A stretch of 34,893 bases of DNA from an uncultured Thiocystis sp. (GCF_903866365.1 NZ_CAIPNF010000182.1:1-34893), one strand, 5' to 3'; shown: positions 25,720 through 34,176, numbered from the stretch's first letter. Made by a program: numbers and translations. Notes: generated by a model from the sequence alone, not told the origin.

Positions 25720-25795
25720 GCGTCAGCGACGCCGCCGCATCAGACGATGCCGATGCAGTAACACAAAAAACATGCCATCCAGATCACGGGGTCGT

Positions 25796-26356
25796 TCACC
25801 GCCCGCGCTGGAGCTCAAAAAAGGTCATGGCAAAGGCATTGCGTGCATCCGCCGCCTGCTCGATTCGACTCACCTCGCGCCACTGCACGGGATCCCAGTC
25901 TGGAAACAGGGCATCGCCTTCGATCCGGACATGGACACGGGTCAGATAAAGACGGCTGGCGCGTGGCAGTGCCTCGGCATAAAGCGCGGCACCGCCGACA
26001 ATCATCAGCTCAGGAACACTGCCCGCGATCGCAATCGCCGCATCGAGGGAGGAGGCAACGGTGCAACCATCCGGGCGAAAATCAGGATCGCGAGACAGGA
26101 CAATATGCCGTCGTCGCGGCAGCAAACCCGGCAGCGACTCCCAGGTACGCCGCCCCATGACGATGGATTGATCCAGAGTCAATCGCTTGAAGTGCGCCAA
26201 ATCGGCCGGTAAACGCCAAGGCAGGGCATTGTTTCGACCAATGACGCCATTCTCCGCCACTGCGGCAACCAGCGCGAGGATCGGCGCTGCGGTATCCTGA
26301 GCGCCGATAGAATCCAACGCACCCACTACCGACCCCCGCCCCGACTCAGACTGCAC
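25796..26356 (-). CDS. folA: Dihydrofolate reductase
   Basis: A 186-residue type I DHFR, with the enzyme proper starting near residue 25 (APILALVAAVAENGVIGRNNALPW). Active-site features are the Met20-type loop NALPWRLPADLAHFK with its Asp, MGRRTWESLPG for cofactor, and GGAALYAEALP near the C-terminal half. It makes tetrahydrofolate with NADPH. About 24 N-terminal residues precede the usual start. The annotated ATG overlaps rsfS by 11 bases; a start within that extension is possible, but no better ribosome site was seen. It is the last gene of the nadD-rsfS-folA run. Confidence 0.93.
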   Translation of the reverse strand: MQSESGRGSVVGALDSIGAQDTAAPILALVAAVAENGVIGRNNALPWRLPADLAHFKRLTLDQSIVMGRRTWESLPGLLPRRRHIVLSRDPDFRPDGCTVASSLDAAIAIAGSVPELMIVGGAALYAEALPRASRLYLTRVHVRIEGDALFPDWDPVQWREVSRIEQAADARNAFAMTFFELQRGR

Positions 26357-26702
26357 TCGATGCCATCATCGGCTCGGCGGCTGGGGCGGACCAAAGACGT
26401 TCGAGATTATAGAAATCACGCACTTTAGGCAGCATCACATGGACGACGACACCATTCAGATCCACCAATGCCCATTCGCCCTCGGCAACGCCCTCGGTCC
26501 CAAGGGGTGTCTCGCCAGCTTCCTTCGACCGAAAGGCGACAGTCTCGGCGATCGCTTTAACATGCCGATCGGAGGTACCGGATGCGACCACCATGTAATC
26601 AGTGATGGCCGTCTTGCCGCGCACGTCCATAACATTGACATCGCGGGCCTTCATGTCGGAAAGCGTCTCGACGACCAGTTGCCGAAGTTGCTCAAGTTGC
26701 AT
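26346..26702 (-). CDS. rsfS: Ribosomal silencing factor RsfS
   Basis: A 118-residue RsfS/Iojap protein. The family core is plain: VMDVRGKTAITDYMVVASGTSDRHVKAIAE (in two parts, about 23-52), then GVAEGEWALVDLNGVVVHVMLP and FYNLERLW. It binds L14 on the large subunit and blocks joining of subunits when nutrients run short. ATG 26702 lies 72 bases after nadD, the usual partner. The C-terminus adds an Ala/Met-rich tail of about 13 residues. Confidence 0.95.
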   Translation of the reverse strand: MQLEQLRQLVVETLSDMKARDVNVMDVRGKTAITDYMVVASGTSDRHVKAIAETVAFRSKEAGETPLGTEGVAEGEWALVDLNGVVVHVMLPKVRDFYNLERLWSAPAAEPMMASSAV

Positions 26703-26774
26703 GCGTTCTCCTCTACTTAAATGATGAAAATCAATGATGTATATAAGTTTCGCGAAAGCGTTGACGAGACTGAC

Positions 26775-27404
26775 TCACCGATAGAGACCCTCGCGCTTAA
26801 TGATAGCAAGCACCGCCTCGGGCAACAGATAACGCGGACTCAGGCCGCGCGCGATCAATTGTCGAATGCGGGTTGATGAAATCGACACCTGGGTGACGTC
26901 GTGGTACAGGATACGCCCCCCCGGACGCTCCGCCAGGGACGCCGGCTCATCGCAGCCGTACTCCAGATAGAAATTGCGCAGGAAGGGATCGGCAACCGAA
27001 CCATGACCGGGTCGGCGCATCACAACCAGATGCGCCAACTCAAGAATCTCCAGTGGTCGGTACCATGACAGGAAACCAGCGAATGCATCCGCGCCAACCA
27101 ACAGATAAAGTGGCTCATCCACACCCACCTCGGCACGTAGCGAGACGAGCGTATCGTAAGAAAAAGAGCCGCCCGGCCGCTCCAGTTCGCGCCTGTCCAG
27201 GACAAAACCTGGCTGTCCGCCAAGCGCCGCTTCCAGCATCGTCAAACGCATCGCGGCGGCGGCCAGTGGTTGAGGACGATGAACGGCGACGTTCAGTGGA
27301 ATAAAACGCACCTCGTCGAGACCCAAACCCTGGAGACAGTCTAGTGCCGGACGCAGATGTCCGAAATGAACAGGGTCGAAAGTTCCGCCGAGGACGCCAA
27401 TCAT
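26775..27404 (-). CDS. nadD: Nicotinate-nucleotide adenylyltransferase NadD
   Basis: A 209-residue nucleotidyltransferase that turns nicotinate mononucleotide and ATP into deamido-NAD. The adenylyltransferase motif GGTFDPVHFGHLR is at residues 6-18, and the second signature ISSTRIR lies near 180. Length is normal. Upstream on the same strand, 85 bases away, is the 52-aa gene that follows the sulfide:quinone oxidoreductase; whether they share a transcript is open. Confidence 0.95.
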   Translation of the reverse strand: MIGVLGGTFDPVHFGHLRPALDCLQGLGLDEVRFIPLNVAVHRPQPLAAAAMRLTMLEAALGGQPGFVLDRRELERPGGSFSYDTLVSLRAEVGVDEPLYLLVGADAFAGFLSWYRPLEILELAHLVVMRRPGHGSVADPFLRNFYLEYGCDEPASLAERPGGRILYHDVTQVSISSTRIRQLIARGLSPRYLLPEAVLAIIKREGLYR

Positions 27405-27489
27405 CGATTAAGCCGCATCCGCTCCAACGGACATGGGTTCAAGCCAACCGATCCACTTGAAACCACGCATGCCATTGCTTGGACACAAT

Positions 27490-27648
27490 TTAGTTATGCG
27501 ACTTCAACAGAAGTTTCAGGATCTTCAGGTTGATCACCCAGAAGCGGTAAAACTGCCAGATGAAGGATGTCCGCATGTAGCGGACCCATTTCGTGGGCAC
27601 CGGCGGATAGTATGCCTGCTGATAGGGCTCTTTGTTCTTAGCGGCCAT
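27490..27648 (-). CDS. 52-aa basic aromatic-rich small protein beside sqr
   Basis: A 52-residue frame with a proper start. ATG 27648 is preceded by GAGG about nine bases upstream, and the stop is TAA at 27490-27492. The N-terminus is polar and Tyr/Pro-rich (KNKEPYQQAYYPPVPTKWV). The C-terminal 30 residues are rich in Trp, Phe, Tyr, Leu and Lys (WQFYRFWVINLKILKLLLK) and would form an amphipathic or membrane-lying helix. It lies 143 bases downstream of the sulfide:quinone oxidoreductase gene on the same strand. Composition suits a membrane-surface accessory peptide for that monotopic enzyme. I cannot name a family; the link to SQR is inferred from position and chemistry. Confidence 0.68.
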   Translation of the reverse strand: MAAKNKEPYQQAYYPPVPTKWVRYMRTSFIWQFYRFWVINLKILKLLLKSHN

Positions 27649-27791
27649 AAGTCTCTGCCTCGCAGTAGATGTTTCGATCAGCGTCCGATTGAGCCGGACG
27701 ACACCGCAAGGAAGAGGTTATCCCTCTCCCGTGCGCTTTACCACCAGAAGAAGGTGATTTCAACCGGGGGATTGCGATGACTGAAAACGCC

Positions 27792-29249
27792 TCAATCCGG
27801 AAGTATGGACCAACCCGGACGGAGCTTGGCCTGGTAGATGAACACATGGTGCAGGATATACTTCATCCAGTGTCCAGCCAGTCCGATCTCGCCAAAGGTG
27901 AGATTCATGTCCCGTCCATACTCGGGATAGGTTTCGTAATCCGGCACGACCGGGAACACCGTCATGGTGGCGGCGGTACCGTTGAAGATATCCGAGCCGG
28001 TCGAGGCCACGCAGGCCGCGCCCATCTCGCCCATGGAGGCGGAGTGCGTCGGCTCCGGCGCGCCCTTGAGCATGTCGCGGAGACTCTCCGCGACGGCCTT
28101 GCCGATGGTGGCCGAAGGCATGCCGGTACGCGGCGGGGTCGGACTGATCTGGGTGCCGTTGGGGCTCTTCATCACCTTGCTGATGGGATGCGGCGGCGCG
28201 AAGGCGATGCCGATGGCGAAGATGTTCTTGTATTTCGGCGTCTGGTAGGTTCTTGGCCAATCCGCCTTACTCCACTCCTCGAACGGCTTGGGAGCGTAAT
28301 CGGCATCGACCTTCATGAACCCGTTGGGCGCGAAGACCTGATCGGTGATGTCGGCGCCAGACTTATCGAACGCCTTCAGGCCAACCCCCGAGAAAGGCGG
28401 AATCAGCATGGAGAAATCGAAGTTCAGTTCATGATAGGTGCCATCGAGCAATTCGTAGTGAATCTTGCCCGGCTCGATCTTGGTGATGTGCGCGCGGGTG
28501 ATCCATTCCATGCCGCGCTCGACCATCAGCGACTCGGCGAATATCTTGCCGTTGGTCACGTAGCCGCCGCGCGTGATGTGCACGCCGCCCATGCCGAAAT
28601 CGCCCAGTTCGTATTCGTTGCTGATCCAGACTAGCCGCCCGCGCTCGCGCACACCGGCCTCGCGCAAGGCATGATCGACATTGTAGATGTACTCGAAGGC
28701 CGCGCCCTGGCAGGTACACATGCCATGTCCCGTGCCGACGACAAAGGTACGCTCCTCGCCGGCCTTCATCGCCTCGATGTTCTTTTGCAGTTGCGAGTTC
28801 GCCTCCAGCGCGTGGCCAGGCGTGCAGACCGACACGGTATAGCCACCGTCAGGCCCCAGGCCGGGCGTGGCGCCGAAATTCAGCTTGGGGCCGGTGGCGT
28901 TGACCAGATAATCGTACTCGATAACTTCAGTCTGCCCGGCCCGCGACATCTCCGTGTATTCGACCGTCACAAAGGGGCTGGCATGCTCGGCATCGCCTTC
29001 CGGGTTGATCGACAGTGCCTTGGCCTGACGAAAGTCCACGTTAATTTTCTTATAGATCGGAGCAAGCTCGAAGGTCACCTGCCGCTCCGTCATTTCGCCC
29101 ACGCCCACCCAGATATTCGACGGAATCCAATTCCACTTGGAATTCGGCGAAACCACGATAATCTGATGCTTTTTCCCGACCCACTTGCCCAGGTAGCGGG
29201 CGGTGGTGTGACCGGAAATACCCGCCCCAAGGATGACGATACGTGCCAT
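27792..29249 (-). CDS. sqrD: Sulfide:quinone oxidoreductase (type IV-like, SqrD)
   Basis: A 485-residue FAD enzyme that oxidises sulfide and passes electrons to the membrane quinone pool. The N-terminal dinucleotide motif is GAGISGHTTARYL (8-20). Cysteines fit the SQR active site: Cys142 (SVCTPGHA), Cys178/Cys180 (GMCTCQGAA) and Cys413 (AACVAS). The last 30 residues (GHWMKYILHHVFIYQAKL) form the amphipathic membrane-docking end. Wording such as WIPSNIWVGVGEMTERQV matches the longer SqrD/type IV branch of phototrophic sulfur bacteria; type VI is the alternative. GGAG lies seven bases before ATG 29249. There is no signal peptide, as expected. The upstream 240 bases before the IS remnant should hold its promoter. 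Confidence 0.88.
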   Translation of the reverse strand: MARIVILGAGISGHTTARYLGKWVGKKHQIIVVSPNSKWNWIPSNIWVGVGEMTERQVTFELAPIYKKINVDFRQAKALSINPEGDAEHASPFVTVEYTEMSRAGQTEVIEYDYLVNATGPKLNFGATPGLGPDGGYTVSVCTPGHALEANSQLQKNIEAMKAGEERTFVVGTGHGMCTCQGAAFEYIYNVDHALREAGVRERGRLVWISNEYELGDFGMGGVHITRGGYVTNGKIFAESLMVERGMEWITRAHITKIEPGKIHYELLDGTYHELNFDFSMLIPPFSGVGLKAFDKSGADITDQVFAPNGFMKVDADYAPKPFEEWSKADWPRTYQTPKYKNIFAIGIAFAPPHPISKVMKSPNGTQISPTPPRTGMPSATIGKAVAESLRDMLKGAPEPTHSASMGEMGAACVASTGSDIFNGTAATMTVFPVVPDYETYPEYGRDMNLTFGEIGLAGHWMKYILHHVFIYQAKLRPGWSILPD

Positions 29250-29485
29250 ATGCAGACTCCAGGTTCGATTCAGCCCTCGTCGCTTAAAGTTCGTCGCTTC
29301 AAACGGCGTCGATCAATTCCCATCTCACCCTATTCTTATCGACATGAACGATCCTTGTCGAGAAGAAGAAAAAAACGCTTATATACTGATTTAACGCGCC
29401 AAATGCCCGCTCGTAGCCGCAACTTGCAGGACAGGCCGACGAGGATGGATGCGCCGCGCCTATTCTCCGCGAGAGAGCAAAGCCG

Positions 29486-29824
29486 CTATCCCGGATGTTT
29501 CATAAACCTGTGGGCAGGCCCAGAAACGATGGGCGAGGTAGGGCGGATGGCGCGGGTCATCGACCGTCTGGGCGAGTCGTTCGGTCAGACCGATCGGCGG
29601 GTCGACACCGTGCAGAATCAAGGGGCCGAAATCAGAAGACATCGCCCCGCCGTCAACGTCAGCCCGAACGGTCCGGCCGTCGACGGGAGGAAATCGCAAC
29701 GGCTCTTGGGTAAACTGGGACATGGGCAACCTCGTTTGGCTTCTCCGAAGCGTTCTTGGCGGAACGCCAATTTTATCAATTGGTTAAACGAGTGTCGCCC
29801 GTTTTTATGAATAATCCGGGTTAG
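29486..29824. mobile_element. Internally deleted IS1380-type element (MITE-like)
   Basis: A 339-base element bounded by imperfect inverted repeats: 29486-29506 and 29804-29824 match at 18 of 21 positions (ends CTATCCCGG and CCGGGTTAG). Inside, on the minus strand, only the first part of a transposase remains. No target-site duplication is visible (flanks gccg and actc). It is therefore a deletion derivative of a full IS that could in principle be moved by an intact copy elsewhere. Confidence 0.66.
29507..29723 (-). pseudogene. IS1380-family transposase, N-terminal fragment
   Basis: Begins at ATG 29723 with MSQFTQEPLRFPPVDGRTV, then DVDGGAMSSDFGPLILHGVD and IGLTERLAQTVDDPRHP, the N-terminal layout of IS1380-family DDE transposases (the Ser-Ser-Asp-Gly-type motif and the Gly-Leu-Thr helix). 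After about 70 codons the sequence runs straight into the element's inverted repeat, so the catalytic domain is gone. It is non-functional. Confidence 0.66.
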
Positions 29825-29864
29825 ACTCCAAATTACTATTTTAATTCAACAAAGTATAAACAGA

Positions 29865-30410
29865 CTCTTAGCGGGCGTCGTTGAGGACGACGAAACCCTC
29901 GTCGGCGGCGCCGAGCACGGAGGCAAGCGTGGACGCGGGACCGCCAAGATGGTCGTCGTGATCGCACTAGAGGTTCTCGATCCCAAGGGGTTCGGGAGGT
30001 TGCGGATGCGGCACATTGCGGATGCCTCGGGCGAAAATCTCGTACCTTTCGTGTGCGATGTCGTTGCGGCTGGTTCCGTGGTGCATACCAACGGCTGGAG
30101 CGGGTACCACGACTGGCCGAAGCGAGGATTGACGCACCGCAGGACGGTTCTGTCGTCTTCCTCTGATCCTGCACATGTGACCATGCCCGGCGTCCATCGG
30201 GTGGCGAGCCTGTTGAAGCGCTGGATCCTCGGCACGCACCAGGGTGCGGTGACTCCTGAGCACCTCTAGGGGTACTTGGAGGAGTTCACCTTCCGCTTCA
30301 ACCGGCGCACCTCGCAGAGCCGTGGACTCGTCTTCCGCCGCCTCCTGGAGCAGGCGGTCGTCACCGCGCCCGTCACTGAAGCCGCGGTGACGCATGGCTA
30401 TGAGTGGTGA
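29865..30410 (+). pseudogene. IS1595-family transposase remnant with amber stop
   Basis: The frame covers most of an ISXO2-like DDE domain: VVEDDETLVGGAEHGGKRGRG with the first catalytic Asp, GSVVHTNGWSGYHDWP with the second, VHRVASLLKRWILGTHQGAV, and after an in-frame TAG at 30267-30269 the expected EEFTFRFNRRTSQSRGL, ending at TGA 30408-30410. The N-terminal zinc ribbon is missing; its place is taken by AT-rich sequence from 29825. The amber codon and the missing N-terminus both mark it as dead. Family assignment rests on several consecutive motifs. Confidence 0.78.
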
Positions 30411-30548
30411 CCACAACATTTAGGGAGTGGAGGCGCTCACCGACTACCCCCTTTCCGGAAATCGTCTAACGGGGTGCGGATGGACAGTCGGATCGCGGAC
30501 CCGCATACCTGATCGGGAAAGCTGATCCTCAACAACCAGGAGTCCGCC

Positions 30549-30938
30549 ATGAACGATCCCAACACGCAATCAGGAAACCTCTTCGCGCATGGACCTAGCC
30601 CCTCCGCGGGCGAGGATTTCGAGGAACTCCTGCGCTTGGGCCAACTGCGGATCGAGCGCATCCTGAGCAGTGACCGGCCCGACAGCGGTCTCTACGATCA
30701 GGAACAGGACGAATGGGTCTGTCTGCTGCAAGGCGAGGCCACGCTCTGGATCGCCGGCAATACCCTTCAGCTCGCCGCCGGCGACTACCGCTTCATTCCC
30801 GCGCACACCCCGCATCGCGTCCTGCGGACCTCGCACGCACCGCCCTGTCTCTGGCTAGCGGTGCATCTCGATCCCGCAGTCAGCGCGGAGCAGGAGGTTC
30901 AATCGCATCCCGATCATCCGAACCGGCCTCAGAAGTGA
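30549..30938 (+). CDS. Small cupin-domain protein
   Basis: A 129-residue single cupin. The first cupin motif reads DQEQDEWVCLLQGEATL, with the usual His pair replaced by Gln and Glu/Asp but the Glu kept. The second is GDYRFIPAHTPHRVLRT with its His. Such proteins bind a metal or small ligand, and the substrate is unknown. AGGAG lies six bases before ATG 30549. The 3' end overlaps the convergent deaminase gene by 59 bases, more than is common. Confidence 0.8.
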   Translation: MNDPNTQSGNLFAHGPSPSAGEDFEELLRLGQLRIERILSSDRPDSGLYDQEQDEWVCLLQGEATLWIAGNTLQLAAGDYRFIPAHTPHRVLRTSHAPPCLWLAVHLDPAVSAEQEVQSHPDHPNRPQK

Positions 30939-31614
30939 CCGCCGCCCCATAGATTTCGCCATCCTTTACGACATACTCCCGCAGCGCCGCAATCGCCTCT
31001 TCCCGCCTCAGATCGCGTGTCACGCCGATGCCGCGGCGCGCATAGCCTTCCACCCAATCCGGCGGTTTGTGGCCCTCGTCGAAACCGATGGCGCGGACAT
31101 CCGCGTCCCGTGCCGCGCAGACCAGGCGGTCGATGCCCGACCAGGGCAGGGCGCCCAGACACATGGCGCAGGGTTCCGCGCTGCTGAACAGCACGCAGCC
31201 GCCTGGGACGGCCTGACGCAGATCGTAATGGCCAAGCATCTGTTGGGCGCTGGCGATTGCCAGCATCTCCGCGTGGGCGATGGAGCAGCGCGAGGCCACC
31301 ACCAGATTGACCCCGACCGCGAGCAGTCGACCGCTCTCCGACGCGAACACGGCAGCGCCGAAAGGGCCGCCGCTGCCGACGCGCACCTGCTCGCGGGTGA
31401 GTTCCAGCACCAGCGCCATCCGTCGATCGTCATCCGGGAAGATCGCCGGACGCGCGCTGAGAAAGGGCGCGATCCAGCGGGGAAGGGCGATCTGAATCGC
31501 CCCTGTCCAGGCTGGCGGTGCGGAGACTTCGCGCGGGGTGCTTGTTTCTGGGATTTTTGCGTCCAAGTTTCTGGTCTCGCCTGTCAAAAAAGCCTTTCCG
31601 TTTGAACGGCCCAT
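30880..31614 (-). CDS. Guanine-deaminase-like nucleoside/base deaminase
   Basis: A 244-residue zinc deaminase of the cytidine-deaminase superfamily. The zinc site is HAEMLAI (His114, catalytic Glu116) and EPCAMCLGALPWSG (Cys149, Cys152). FGAAVF before and AIGFDEG after resemble bacterial guanine deaminase GuaD more than TadA or cytosine deaminase. It is longer than GuaD (about 156) because of a 65-residue N-terminal part, of which IALPRWIAPFL is probably real. The ATG at 31614 lies only 26 bases from the divergent yceI start and has a weak ribosome site, so the true start may be further in. Confidence 0.82.
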   Translation of the reverse strand: MGRSNGKAFLTGETRNLDAKIPETSTPREVSAPPAWTGAIQIALPRWIAPFLSARPAIFPDDDRRMALVLELTREQVRVGSGGPFGAAVFASESGRLLAVGVNLVVASRCSIAHAEMLAIASAQQMLGHYDLRQAVPGGCVLFSSAEPCAMCLGALPWSGIDRLVCAARDADVRAIGFDEGHKPPDWVEGYARRGIGVTRDLRREEAIAALREYVVKDGEIYGAAVTSEAGSDDRDAIEPPAPR

Positions 31615-31640
31615 CTTATCAATCCGCTGTGGAGAAACCG

Positions 31641-32240
31641 ATGCGCAATTCGATGTTCGCTCTCATCCTGTCCGGGATTCTGACCGCAACCCCCGCGCTG
31701 GCCGACTGGACCCTCGACCCGGCCCGTTCGCACCTGGCCTTCGTCTCCATCAAGGCCAACGATGTGGCCGAGGTCAATACCTTCGGCAAGATTCAGGGAA
31801 CGATTGACGGTGATGGTCAGGCGGTTGTCACGCTCATGCTCGACACGGTCGACACCCTGATTCCAATCCGTAACGAGCGGATGCGAGAGTTTCTGTTCGA
31901 GACAACCAACTACCGGGAGGCCGTGCTCAACGCCAAGATCGACCCCAAGATCATCACCGACATGGCTATCGGAGACATCGCTCAGATCAATGCCGAGGGT
32001 AGTCTCTCGCTCCATGGTCAGGAGCAACCCATGACACTTGCCATGCAGGCCGCGAAGGTGGACGCCAAGACCGTGATGGTCGCGAGCATCAAGCCGCTGA
32101 TCGTCGATGCGGCCAAGTTCGGGATGAGCGATGGGGTCGAGAAACTGCGTGAGATTGCTGGTCTGGCAAGCATCAGCAAGGCCGTGCCCGTGAACTTCGT
32201 GATTAGCTTCGTCGAGGTTCCGGCGGCCGCTGGGCAGTAA
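31641..32240 (+). CDS. YceI-family periplasmic lipocalin-like protein
   Basis: A 199-residue secreted protein. The signal peptide (MRNSMFALILSGILTATPALA) is cleaved before DWTLDPARSHLAFVSIK, a standard YceI start. The beta-barrel motif VTLMLDTVDTLIPIRNERMREFLFE and GSLSLHGQEQPMTLAMQ also fit. YceI proteins bind isoprenoid lipids in the periplasm, and related ones bind polyprenyl or quinone-like molecules. GGAG lies six bases before ATG 31641. It is alone in its transcription unit; the deaminase runs the other way. Confidence 0.93.
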   Translation: MRNSMFALILSGILTATPALADWTLDPARSHLAFVSIKANDVAEVNTFGKIQGTIDGDGQAVVTLMLDTVDTLIPIRNERMREFLFETTNYREAVLNAKIDPKIITDMAIGDIAQINAEGSLSLHGQEQPMTLAMQAAKVDAKTVMVASIKPLIVDAAKFGMSDGVEKLREIAGLASISKAVPVNFVISFVEVPAAAGQ

Positions 32241-32398
32241 TCCACGCCGCGTCTGCCGTGACTGGCGCGATTGTCACGTTGGCTCCTCCTGGCATGCCTC
32301 AATGGCATCGCAGATGACGCGGTTTCGGCCAACCGCTGTCGATGTCTGTCGACGGGAGTACCATAATAGGGGTTCCTAAACGGCGTCCAGCGTGATGC

Positions 32399-32424
32399 GC
32401 GTTGTTTTGATGCACCAACAACGC
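32399..32424. repeat. Inverted repeat upstream of the radical SAM gene
   Basis: GCGTTGTT (32399-32406) and AACAACGC (32417-32424) are a perfect eight-base inverted repeat with a ten-base spacer, 44 bases before the GTG start of the radical SAM gene. It could be an operator or an mRNA hairpin; there is no T tract, so a terminator is unlikely. Confidence 0.55.
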
Positions 32425-32467
32425 ATGTCATGGCGGGCGCGGTTTAATCCCGAACTTGGAGTCGCCC

Positions 32468-34156
32468 GTGGCATCGACAGACCAAACCTTTCACGTCGAA
32501 CTGATCAAACCCTCCCACTACGACGATCAGGGATACGTCATCCAGTGGCTGAAGGCGTGGATTCCGTCCAATTCGCTGGCCAGTCTCTACGGGCTGACCC
32601 GTTGGGCGGCCGGGGAACGGGTGCTTGGTGATGACACCGAAATCCGGATCCACGCCTACGACGAAACCAACACCCGCATCCCGGTCGAGCGAATCATCCG
32701 CCGCTTCCGCGCGTCGGCCAATCGGGGCCTCGTCTGTCTGGTCGGGGTGCAGTCAAATCAGTTCCCGCGCGCGCTCGATCTGGCGCGCCGTTTCCGCGCC
32801 GCCGGGATCCAGGTGGCCATCGGCGGTTTTCATGTCAGCGGTTGCCTGGCGATGTTGCCGGATCTCCCCGTTGAACTGAAGCAGGCCATGGATCTTGGCG
32901 TGACGCTCTTTGCTGGTGAACTGGAGGGACGGTTTGCCGACTTCCTGCGCGCGGCTCATGAGCGTCGGCTACTGCCGCTCTACAATTACATGGATGATCT
33001 GCCGTCCTTGCAGGGGCAGACCATGCCGTACTTGCCGCCCAAGGTGGCGCGCCGCTACGCGCCCATGCCGGGTAGTTTCGATGCCGGACGCGGCTGTCCC
33101 TTTCTGTGCAGCTTCTGCACCATCATCAATGTTCAGGGGCGCAAGTCCCGCTATCGCGATCCGGACGATATCGAGCGCCTGCTGCGGGCGAACCTGGCGC
33201 ACGGCATTCGTCACTATTTCATCACCGACGACAACTTCGCGCGCAATCGTAACTGGGAGGCGATTTTTGATCGCATCGCCCAATTGCGCCAGGAACTGGG
33301 CGTGAAGTTCAACTTCACCATTCAGATCGACACCCAGTGCCACACGCTGCCCAACTTCGTCGACAAGGCGCGCAAGGCGGGGGTTTCGCGGGTCTTCCTG
33401 GGGCTGGAAAATATCCACCAGGAAAACCTCGCGTCCGCCCGCAAAAAGCAGAACAAGATCGACGATTACCGTGCGATGCTCCTGGCCTGGCAGAAGAAAA
33501 AGGTCACGACCTACTGTGGCTACATCATCGGCTTTCCGGACGATACGCCCGCGCGAGTCCTCGCCGACATCGCGACCATCCAGCGCGAGCTGCCGCTCGA
33601 TATCCTGGAGTTTTTCTGTCTGACCCCGCTGCCCGGTTCCGCCGATCACAAAGCGCTCTATGAGCAGGGCGCGCCGCTGGAGCCAGACCTGAACGTCTAT
33701 GATCTTGAGCATGTCTGCACGACTCACCCGCGAATGAGTCGGGAAGAATGGCAGGGGCTCTATCGGCGTGCCTGGGATGACTATTACTCCATGGCTCATC
33801 TGGAGACACTGATGCGGCGCGCCGCCGCGTTCGATCGCAACCCGAAACGCATCATGGAAATCGCCCTGGAGTTTTACGGCTGCTTCCGATTCGAGGGCGT
33901 GCATCCGCTCCAGGGCGGCTTTATCCGCCGCAAGATCCGGACCGACCGTCGCCCATCCCTGCCATTGGAGGCCCGTCTCCCCTTCTATCGTCGCCGGTGG
34001 TCTGAGATTCGCGCGACCTATATCGGCCTGGCTGTCTATGCGTGGCGCGTGTGGCGGCTCTATCGGCGAGTCCGCCACGAACAGCGGGCGGCGACGAATC
34101 CCTATGTGGACGAGGCGATGCGGCCCTTGCCCGAGGCCAGCGGGAATCCGTCATAG
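32468..34156 (+). CDS. B12-binding-type radical SAM enzyme
   Basis: A 562-residue enzyme with an N-terminal cobalamin-binding-like Rossmann domain (CLVGVQSNQFPRALDLARRF, about 90-109, then VAIGGFHVSG) and a radical SAM core with the cluster motif GCPFLCSFC (Cys210, Cys214, Cys217). The DxHxxG histidine of classical B12 proteins is not seen, as in many members. GLENIHQENL and YIIGFPDDTP are family motifs further on. The C-terminal 150 residues are basic and may contact membrane or RNA. The reaction is unknown; methylation or rearrangement of a lipid is a common job in this group. GTG 32468 is chosen over TTG 32456 because GGAG lies six bases upstream. Confidence 0.85.
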   Translation: MASTDQTFHVELIKPSHYDDQGYVIQWLKAWIPSNSLASLYGLTRWAAGERVLGDDTEIRIHAYDETNTRIPVERIIRRFRASANRGLVCLVGVQSNQFPRALDLARRFRAAGIQVAIGGFHVSGCLAMLPDLPVELKQAMDLGVTLFAGELEGRFADFLRAAHERRLLPLYNYMDDLPSLQGQTMPYLPPKVARRYAPMPGSFDAGRGCPFLCSFCTIINVQGRKSRYRDPDDIERLLRANLAHGIRHYFITDDNFARNRNWEAIFDRIAQLRQELGVKFNFTIQIDTQCHTLPNFVDKARKAGVSRVFLGLENIHQENLASARKKQNKIDDYRAMLLAWQKKKVTTYCGYIIGFPDDTPARVLADIATIQRELPLDILEFFCLTPLPGSADHKALYEQGAPLEPDLNVYDLEHVCTTHPRMSREEWQGLYRRAWDDYYSMAHLETLMRRAAAFDRNPKRIMEIALEFYGCFRFEGVHPLQGGFIRRKIRTDRRPSLPLEARLPFYRRRWSEIRATYIGLAVYAWRVWRLYRRVRHEQRAATNPYVDEAMRPLPEASGNPS

Positions 34157-34176
34157 CCGGTCCTTGGCGATGCAGG

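Noticed and set aside
28671-29810. Plus-strand open frame of 379 codons across the sqr 5' end and the IS1380 remnant
   Set aside because: It spans two unrelated units, is antisense to sqr, and shows no domain; chance frame in GC-rich DNA.
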